A stretch of DNA of 27,115 nucleotides from Phoronis australis (Eukaryota; Phoronida; Phoronidae). Shown piece by piece: positions 20,426 through 27,115 of the stretch (positions are counted from its first letter, which is position 1; each line of letters opens with the position of its first letter). Made by a program: the position numbers and the translations under genes. The stretch lies in NCBI GenBank assembly GCA_002633005.1, contig NMRA01000221.1:636718-663832 (forward strand), in the 5' to 3' direction. The notes under the pieces were generated by a model that made no database searches, had not been told where the DNA came from, and saw only the letters and a list, made by a program, of their open reading frames with translations.

Positions 20426-21121
20426 CTTACTGGTTTTAAGTGCTTCACGTGGCGTCGGGCCCGGTACCCGGCTAACTTCACCCGTGTGGTGCTTGTGTAG
20501 ATGACAATGGTGCAGACGATACGAGGAGGCTTTAAATTATTCATCAGCATTGAATGCGCGTGCTGGTAACAAATGATCTATAAGTGAATGTCTACCCCTA
20601 AAAATAGGCATAGATGCCTAGCTCTATAAGTAAGCCATATACATGTAGCAACGAGAGAGCTTCTAAAAATCGACCAAGAAACATAACAGCAGTGAAAACG
20701 TTTGTTATCTGCTATTTTGATATACTTGCTGAGAGAGCACAGTCAAGTGCAGGCATTTTCAAATTCCAAATTGAAAATGATGGTCAAATATATTGTCAAG
20801 CCAATGTCCACTCTGATTGTGGATTGGTGGATTTACGTGCATGCGTGTACACGTGTGTGCGTTTTCATTATTTTAAATTCAGTAGATGTCGGCGGTAAGT
20901 TCACTTTAGGCAGTCCGTTGCCCAAAATCAGACATTTAACTACCGTGTTTTCTTGCACTTGGCTGAAAACAACCTTGCGAGCATGTTAACATTAGGAAAC
21001 AGTAGGTCTAGGCATAGTAAAAACTTTGGTCAGTGAAAAAACAATCAGTGCCAATGCTGCACAGGCTTGCAGGCTTCATACGAGCTACAAACTTGATGGA
21101 AAAGTCTTATAAGGTTACACG
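20426..21121. other. No gene recognised
   Basis: Overlapping plus-strand frames at 20614-20989 show no family resemblance, and codon use looks random. No repeats were noted. Confidence 0.45.
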
Positions 21122-21233
21122 TCACTACTTCGAAGGTTCACTACTCCGAAGTATCACTACTCCGAAGGTGCCTGTCTTCGAATGCCCACTGCTTCGAATG
21201 TCCACAATTCCGAAACAAAAACTCCGACAGTGC
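21122..21233. repeat. Degenerate 16-bp tandem repeat, seven units
   Basis: Units start at 21122, 21138, 21154, 21170, 21186, 21202 and 21218. The consensus is near TCACTACTYCGAAGGT, and each unit keeps a CTTCGAA or CTCCGAA core at the same phase. Spacing is strictly 16 although sequence has diverged. Confidence 0.85.
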
Positions 21234-21475
21234 AGTACTCTGATTGTCAGCTAATCAGTCGGAACTGGCATGAATAAAGTATTGTACATTTGTGTCCATT
21301 TAGGCATAATAACTATTGAAAGGGTTTGCAAAAGTTGAATAGTTCTTAAAATTTTGGTTACATTGTTGAGCTCAGTTTCAGTGACTGAAAATCGTGATTT
21401 TTTGAATCTTACTACAAACTGCAAGCAGGGACACCATCGGGCAAGTGACTGCCGCGACCAACGGCGGTTTTACTT

Positions 21476-21531
21476 GGGCGACGCACCACAGGGGGCTAGG
21501 GGTAGCCCCACTTTTTTCAGTGGTGCGCCGC
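21476..21531. other. Nested inverted repeat (hairpin)
   Basis: The outer arms are GACGCACCAC and GTGGTGCGCCGC. The inner arms are GGGGCT and AGCCCC around AGGGGT. The DNA or an RNA copy could fold into a two-tier hairpin. It may be a transposon end or a short MITE. Confidence 0.6.
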
Positions 21532-21821
21532 ACGTTTTAAATTTAAAAAGACTGAACGGGAATCTTTGACTTCGTGAAGACAGGCAAGGACAGTGTAGCC
21601 TACTAAACTACTTTTAAGTTTTGACCCGGTCGTGCACGAGGTTCCGGTGGCAGAACTGGAGGCGCAGCGGCCCAATCACGCTGTGAAATGATGCGATCTT
21701 GACACGAATTCGATGAATGAATCGCGGTTGATAAATCCTCAATATTCCTACTTCATGTTCCGTATTCGCAAGATATGCGTACAATTTTGCATGCACATTA
21801 AAGTCTAGGTTTTGTTTTGGG

Positions 21822-21979
21822 CAGTTTGGATTTAGAGGGGGGCACGCCCCCCCCCCTAAAATTCTCCCAGATTCAATTTGGCAGTTCGGGAAAGCGAATG
21901 TCTGACTGTGGCAAAATCCTAGCCAATACTCTGCCCTGCACCACCCCCACCCCCGAACTCAAAATCCTACTCATGGTAC
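21822..21979. mobile_element. Second copy of the 3771-3926 element
   Basis: The left end, CAGTTTGGATTTAG, is a diverged form of CAGTGGCGGATTTAG. The interior shares CCCCCTAAAATTCTCCCAG, TTTGGCAGTTCGG, AATACTCTGCCCTG and AACTCAAAATCCTA with the first copy in the same order. The right end is poorly preserved. Confidence 0.65.
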
Positions 21980-23876
21980 TCGATCCTCTCATTTCATCTA
22001 AAATAAAGAAGAATCGTTTATTTTTTGCATGTAAAAGTATAAACATTATACTTGAGTTCGAAATTTTATTTTTTGGAGTAATGAACGTTCGGAATAGTAA
22101 CTTCTTCCCATTTCCAGCGACGTAAGCAACTTAACTAACACACAAAATACAACCAAGGTAAACAGTTTCAAGTCATTCTTCCACTAAATAATTTATTATC
22201 TTCCGAGAATTTAATGAGGTGTATTCACTCATTTAAGCACGCCTGATTTGAACGTTGGACAGGGATAGCGCAATGCTGGCCTGGAGGCGGATGAGAACAT
22301 GCGGCATTTTCTAATCCCCCGGCCAATTTGGGTTAGCCAGTCCTTCAAAAATGAAGCGTTTTTTCCTGGAGTTCCTTACATGGTTTTCACGTTTTGTTGG
22401 TAATGGAAATTGAGTACTGTTGAGGCAACGAACATTATGAGACATACATGTATGATCAGAGTGAAAAACCTAATTCCGACTGTTTTCGTTTTTTTAGCCA
22501 ACAAAATAGGACAAAGCATATCTTTAGGCCATGTCATATTCTGTACGCACCACAATATCACAAAAGTTGAGTAATCGTCCAATATAAAGGAAGTACTATA
22601 AGACTGTGAAAAGTAAACTCGAGTGATGTCCTTGTGTTGTCTTAAATTCAACCGCGGAGTAGGCCTGCCACATAACGGTCAACCGTGGTTTAAAAACTAC
22701 CGAGTGCCTCCTTATGATCAACCCTGGGTTAACCGTTGGGTGTCACCTAACTATGGGTGTCGACTTTCCGACAGATCGGACTACCGCTGTGCCCGTTGCC
22801 ATCGGCAACTTTTTTACTATTTTTGCCACGTCGGTGTTCCTTGACGGATGTCCATGATATTTGGTAAATAGGGTTTCATATAGTCCTAGGTTTCGGACGG
22901 ATACGACGAACTCTGCGCCATCTAGTGAGCATTTTATTAACTTACGAGGTTGAAGATCTGCCAAACCACTCGAACGACAGTTACGAAAATGGCAGTTGTG
23001 TTCCTGCTAACAACATCGCGTCTGACGTTGATGTTCGGACAGAAAATAAAGTTTGATTTATTCAATCAACTAAGTAACAATACAAGAAGCAGTTATACAC
23101 AATAGCAAAATATTGACATAGCTTTTTAGACCAGCGATTACAACGTGAACAAAATTTAAACATCACTCCAAACCCGAACATTTGAACATAGCTGGCTTGT
23201 TCATGAATCCAAGGGAACATATTCTCAAACAGTTCCCAGCATGCATCATTTGGCAAGTACACTGAATATTGCTTATCACAGACGGTTTCGTTATCAACAC
23301 CAGTTATTGAGAGTAATCAAATGATCCGATCCACGCCATCTTTGAAAACCATCGATACTTTAAGTTCATTATTTGGGGTGGAACCTGGTGTATAGTGTTG
23401 TCTCAGTCATACCTCGACTTTGTGTTCCTAATTACATAACACTATGAGCTGAATGTAACCAGAATATTGACCATGTCTAACTAAATATACTCCAGTTTGA
23501 AATTTTGTAACTTTGTATTGGCAAAATAAGAGCTCACTTTATTGGGCTTTAACAGCTAATTAAAACCAGCCATGAAGATCTTGGTACAAGTAACAATATT
23601 TCCCAAATTAACACAATTTTCTGCTAGACAACAACCAGACAGGCTTCGACAAAAGGAAGCTGCTTTGCATGAATTCGGCACAACACAGCACATACTGTAA
23701 GCTAAATGAATTTTTTTTTCTTAGGATAAATTACAAACTTCGTTTAGATAGTGGCTGAACTTAATCAAATTATTGAAAATTGTACTAATTTTGTGACTAA
23801 ATTCGAAGCAGATGGAAATACGATAGTGCAACAAGGGTACAAGGCATTGTGGTCAGGGGTGCAAGGCAAATAAAAC
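21980..23876. other. No gene recognised
   Basis: The frame at 22743-22964 (minus) begins at a TTG with no ATG and has no family resemblance. Near 22670-22740 two similar strings, TCAACCGTGGTTTAA and TCAACCCTGGGTTAA, lie about 37 bases apart. Otherwise nothing is notable. Confidence 0.45.
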
Positions 23877-24592
23877 AGTGTGTGACGGTGAGGGTCTTCC
23901 ATTTCAGATACAAATATTTTTACAAGTTACGACAAAAGCACTCGGGTTTAAAGCACAAAATTAATTGGCATTCAACCTCAAATTTTTGAATGACATAATT
24001 TTAACGGTGATGGGCTGCAATTGGACACTTGTCTACTGATTATCCAATCACGCGAGTTCATTAAGTATGGCAAATAAATTATTTCCCTTAGACGACATTC
24101 ATATAACACCATGACCATCATGTTGAAAACTATTTATTTACGGAATTTCAACACAGTCAACTAAATGTCTTCCAAGGTTTTATGCTAGGGTAGCATTTCT
24201 GAAAGTTTATAATCTTCCAAATTTTTATCTAAAATTTGACTGTGTCTTGGAGTATTCTGCAGCAGATTTCATCCTCACTGAAGATTTTCAAAATGATACC
24301 CACCCCGAAAGTTAGGTAGATGCAGCACCATCTATTGTTTTGTGTCCTGCCATGGGGTTGAACTCTGTTTTGGGTAACACAACTCTTTAAGACATTGACT
24401 TAGTGTTCCTAATACAACATGACAACCGACATGGACCGAATGTAATTCAACGATTGCTTAAATGGACAGACTCACCATGGCTAACTTGATTAATTTCAGT
24501 ATGAAGTCTGTAACTTTGCCTTATGTTACTAAAAGCAGCAAATTGCTTGAAAAAGTAACCCCATCTGGTGACATCTCACCGTCACACACTTT
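23877..24592. mobile_element. Possible element bounded by AGTGTGTGACGGTGAG inverted ends
   Basis: AGTGTGTGACGGTGAG at 23877-23892 is matched inverted by CTCACCGTCACACACTT at 24576-24592, about 16 of 17 bases. The 680 bases between have no transposase frame. I could not find target-site duplications, so this remains a candidate. Confidence 0.35.
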
Positions 24593-24773
24593 CACTGGCA
24601 AGTGCTCAAAAACACAGGAATGAGATCGAAAAAGGTTAGCACACAGTTAACTTTCTCACAAGACGTGCACCCAACAAACGTAAATACGAAAGAAGACAAG
24701 AGCACCACAGAATCAAGCAACACAATGAATTAACGAAGATGAAATATGAGAGCAGTAACAGAATTAATTTCAT

Positions 24774-25098
24774 GAATATTTACAATCACAGTTACAACCT
24801 CAAAATGTTTAATGTGAATNCCTCAAAATGTTTAATGCGAATCTTCAAGATCAAGACTCATGTCTTAGAATGTATTTTGCGAATATTCACCATCAAGATT
24901 ATGATTTGCATTATTTTGCGCATATTCAAAAATGCAATCTCAGCTTTACATTTCTTCTTGAATATTGCCAATCAAGAAAGTGAACTTACATTCCACAAGA
25001 CTGTAACCTATGATTATAGTCTTTGAATATTTAAAATTAAGATTGTGAACTCGCATAATATTCAGTGAATATTCAGTATCATGACTGGCCCTAACATT
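24774..25098. repeat. Degenerate about 42-bp tandem array containing the single N
   Basis: GAATATT or a close variant recurs about every 40 bases from 24774 (examples near 24842, 24884, 24959, 25025 and 25067), each followed by an ATCA-A-G-like block. The N at 24820 sits between two copies of CCTCAAAATGTTTAATG, each ending GAAT. The long open frame across it is low-complexity and not a gene. Confidence 0.65.
24820..24820. other. Single unknown base (assembly join)
   Basis: The only N in the window. The same 22-base sequence with one difference lies on both sides, so it is likely a join of unknown size inside a tandem repeat. Confidence 0.7.
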
Positions 25099-25547
25099 GG
25101 GAAGCGTGCATACAGGATTAACTCAACAATGACTACCATTGTACCCTCAACATGTATAACATTCTACAAAGGACAATTGTGAGAATGAATATGCACGTGA
25201 AATTTTGGTGAAGCTGCCATCACTATTCATATTACATCAAAAGGCAACAACAAAGACCATTTCAAAAATAACACCAAGGGGTAGTTGAGAAACTTTCATG
25301 ACCCTGTAGGCTCAACTATCCCGATGATCACGGCAACTGAGCTCCCTGCGGTTGATCATAGTTCTTTCCCCGTCTCCATGGTTACGCGCCTCTTCAGTGG
25401 ACCCCTTTACATAGAATAGACAAGCAATGACACCTGAACATCAGTTTGCTGATGGCCACAGTCAATTTGAATGTGTCTCCCGTTGTGCTCTCTCACTCTC
25501 CACCACTCTGGTTTTGAAATTGGTTTTTGTTGCCGCTCGCATCGCCG
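25099..25547. other. 3' flank or 3' UTR of DSTYK
   Basis: It lies just downstream of the DSTYK stop on the minus strand. No AATAAA is present on the minus strand close to the stop. The nearest I saw is far away, near 24132, so the 3' UTR end cannot be placed. Confidence 0.4.
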
Positions 25548-25768
25548 TCATAAGTCCGACGCCACCGCGTGCAAATTACGCAGCGCTGCACTCTTTGTTG
25601 CTCTCATCGGCCCGTGTGTGCTGTTCTTGCTGAACCTGGCCAGTATTGCATGAAGTTGAGGCTCAACAACACCCAACAGAGGGCGCTTCTGGGGAAGACT
25701 TTGCCAGCAGGCTTGCATAAGTTCCCAGCACTCCTCATCAAAGTGAACCAACTTTTCGGGACGAACCC
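25548..25768 (-). CDS. DSTYK: DSTYK terminal coding exon
   Basis: Last exon of DSTYK, encoding the C-terminal part of the kinase C-lobe and the tail. It begins after an acceptor, TTTATTTTAG (ending at 25769), with GG that completes a Gly codon. It then reads V-R-P-E-K-L-V, followed by HFDEECWELMQACWQSLP and KRPLLGVVEPQL, matching the vertebrate FDEECWQLMEACW...KRPLLGIVQPML region. It includes the conserved C-lobe Arg in K-R-P. The stop is TGA at 25550-25548. The last 25 or so residues are not conserved, as is usual for this tail. Spliced to 26240-26410 the frame is continuous. DSTYK is a cytoplasmic and membrane-associated kinase linked to FGF/ERK signalling and cell death in vertebrates (family knowledge). 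Confidence 0.92.
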
Positions 25769-26239
25769 CTAAAATAAACAGGATGCAGCAAATAACTGTG
25801 ACACGTCACACAAGAAAATACATAATTCTTAAACGCTCCATCTTTAAAACAAGAGCTACACGGAGCATTGATTTTCGCCCACTGTGCAGATAGAAGCGAT
25901 GATCACTATAATTTTATACATCCACTCTCAAAGGGACAATGCTGGTGAACTTAATAAATAACAACCTCTAGGCTCTAGGGGAAAGACAGAATTTGACTTG
26001 TCTGAACAATTTAATGTACAACGGAGAAAAAACTGCACGTAGCCTAACTTTATAAGTTGAGAATGGATCCAACTAATACTTATTTACTATCATCTCCGCA
26101 GTCCTTTCTCACTACAAATTCATTTACAACAAACATAGATGTGACGATAAGTATCTCAAGTAGCTAGCTAGCTCAAGCCATTTAATGGATATGACAATCC
26201 TGATACGACCATTTACCCACTGTCCCCACGTCCACCCAC
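25769..26239 (-). other. DSTYK last intron (471 bp)
   Basis: The donor is GTGGGT at 26239-26234 and the acceptor TTTATTTTAG ends at 25769. Phase 1 is consistent on both sides. No gene or repeat is seen inside. Confidence 0.85.
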
Positions 26240-26410
26240 CTCTCTTGACTGCAGTCCACAGCTGGTCCTTACTGGCGCACTGCTCAAAGGAGTATGGCAG
26301 TTTCACACTGCCTGCGCAAACATACCAAAACAGGATGCCAAAGGCATAGACGTCTACACTGTTGTCATAGCTACCACTGAAGAGCTCTGGTGCCATGTGA
26401 ATAGGTGTAC
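26240..26410 (-). CDS. DSTYK: DSTYK penultimate exon: APE motif and helix F region
   Basis: It starts with GT after the acceptor TTTCAG, completing a Gly codon, then [10 protein letters not shown]. The APE motif is followed by [18 protein letters not shown], including the helix F Asp (SVDVYAFG), then [19 protein letters not shown] and V-K-R. It ends after one base of the next codon at the donor GTGGGT. Sequence and exon phases match the vertebrate gene closely. The exon that should precede it, carrying DLG and SIVG, is absent from the adjacent 700 bases. Instead the 46-bp satellite starts 545 bases upstream and runs off the window, while an intact copy of that exon sits at 522-600. Confidence 0.94.
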
Positions 26411-26954
26411 CTGAAATTAAGAATTAATTAAATAACTATAAAGAAAGTTCGAATTGATAAATCCCTGAATAATAAACTTTTAAATGACAAACAAACAAAG
26501 AAATACTAAGTGTCTCTCTTAAGCAGCAGATGTCAAGTTTCAATGTAAGGTCTTACACCATACCCTAAAAGTAACAATGATAGAACTGGCTACTGCCCGT
26601 TAGAAATGTTAGATATTCATGTTCAAATGCCAAATCAGTCGCCTGTTGTTATGTCATCTATTGATATGCAGATGTCCACGCATGTTATTTGAGATCAAAG
26701 CTTGTGGTTTGGGCCGTCAATACGGGGAGTTTAAGACAAGCAACTATATCATTTTTATGGTTGCGGAGAGCATGATTAGACGGGAGTCCTGGCTGATTTA
26801 TTGAGCTTTGAACCAACACCATATTTATCGTTTGTGTTTAAATACACATGGAATATTTCATAAACATGCAATGTGGACTACCAGCAAGTACCAAAGATAC
26901 AAACAGCAGTCAGTCTAATTTATTTACTACATCACAAAATGCTGTGACATTAGG
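26411..26954 (-). other. DSTYK intron between activation-segment and APE exons (part)
   Basis: AT-rich, with no coding similarity. It leads into the satellite array. Confidence 0.75.
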
Positions 26955-27115
26955 CAAGACTGCAAACCTACAATACTCCCACTCATTGTTACCTCACCCA
27001 GACACTACCTACCTACAATACTACCACTCATTGTTACCTCAGGCCAGACACTGCCTACTACAATACTGCCACTCATTGTTACCTCAGGCCAGACACTACC
27101 TACCTGCAATACTGC
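26955..27115 (-). repeat. 46-bp DSTYK-junction minisatellite, right-hand array
   Basis: Four units: a diverged edge unit (26955-26997), 26998-27043, a 45-bp unit (27044-27088) and a unit cut by the window end (27089-27115). It has the same family and orientation as 1-506. The edge unit carries CTCCCAC, the base found in the true exon copy (507-552), where the array units have CTGCCAC or CTACCAC. It lies in the intron just upstream of the APE exon. Confidence 0.92.

Noticed and set aside
20614-20989. Two overlapping plus-strand frames of 94-95 codons
   Set aside because: Overlap in different frames without any family resemblance; likely chance.
22743-22964. Minus-strand frame followed by GTAAGT, first taken as a first coding exon
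   Set aside because: The apparent start is TTG, not ATG, so the first-exon idea fails.
24739-25026. 95-codon frame through the N
   Set aside because: Low-complexity product of the degenerate tandem array.

Overview
The window looks like nuclear DNA from an invertebrate metazoan. It is AT-rich and gene-poor, with GT-AG introns, many small inverted-repeat elements, a decayed LINE, a tRNA-derived SINE fragment, a TRIM-NHL gene, a THAP domain and exons of the animal kinase DSTYK. I cannot fix the phylum; cephalochordate, hemichordate, echinoderm and other invertebrates all remain possible. There are no bacterial-style operons. Most of the sequence is intergenic or intronic.

Layout. 1-506 is a 46-bp minisatellite. 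It runs directly into a minus-strand DSTYK exon (522-600) that encodes the DLG motif and activation segment. 918-932 may be the end of the preceding exon. 3359-3465 is a 25-bp minisatellite. 3771-3926 is a small element with CAGTGGCGG ends. 4550-7270 is a large imperfect inverted repeat, with a 442-bp inverted-repeat element (6274-6715) inside its right half. 10149-10800 is a LINE relic and 11180-11280 a SINE fragment. 12043-13873 is a two-exon TRIM-NHL gene on the minus strand. 15499-15704 is a THAP-domain exon with a homopolymer frameshift. 16469-17044 holds two related palindromic elements. 17541-17858 encodes a 105-residue PHD-like protein and is followed by two histone-type 3' stem-loops. 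20145-21979 is a patchwork of small repeats and elements. 24774-25098 is a degenerate array around the single N. 25548-26410 holds the last two DSTYK exons, and 26955-27115 is the 46-bp minisatellite again, inside a DSTYK intron.

Main points. First, the 46-bp minisatellite is an amplified copy of the 3' end and splice donor of the DSTYK activation-segment exon. Every intact unit still carries the donor. Second, the DSTYK exons are out of order: the exon that should lie just beyond the right end of the window is found at its left end, and both ends lie in the same satellite. This suggests a partial tandem duplication, a collapsed repeat assembly or a circular molecule. Third, a non-histone zinc-finger ORF appears to use histone-type mRNA 3' signals.

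The genes show no common pathway. DSTYK is a signalling kinase, the TRIM-NHL protein a probable E3 ubiquitin ligase, and the THAP and PHD-like proteins are probable chromatin or DNA binders.
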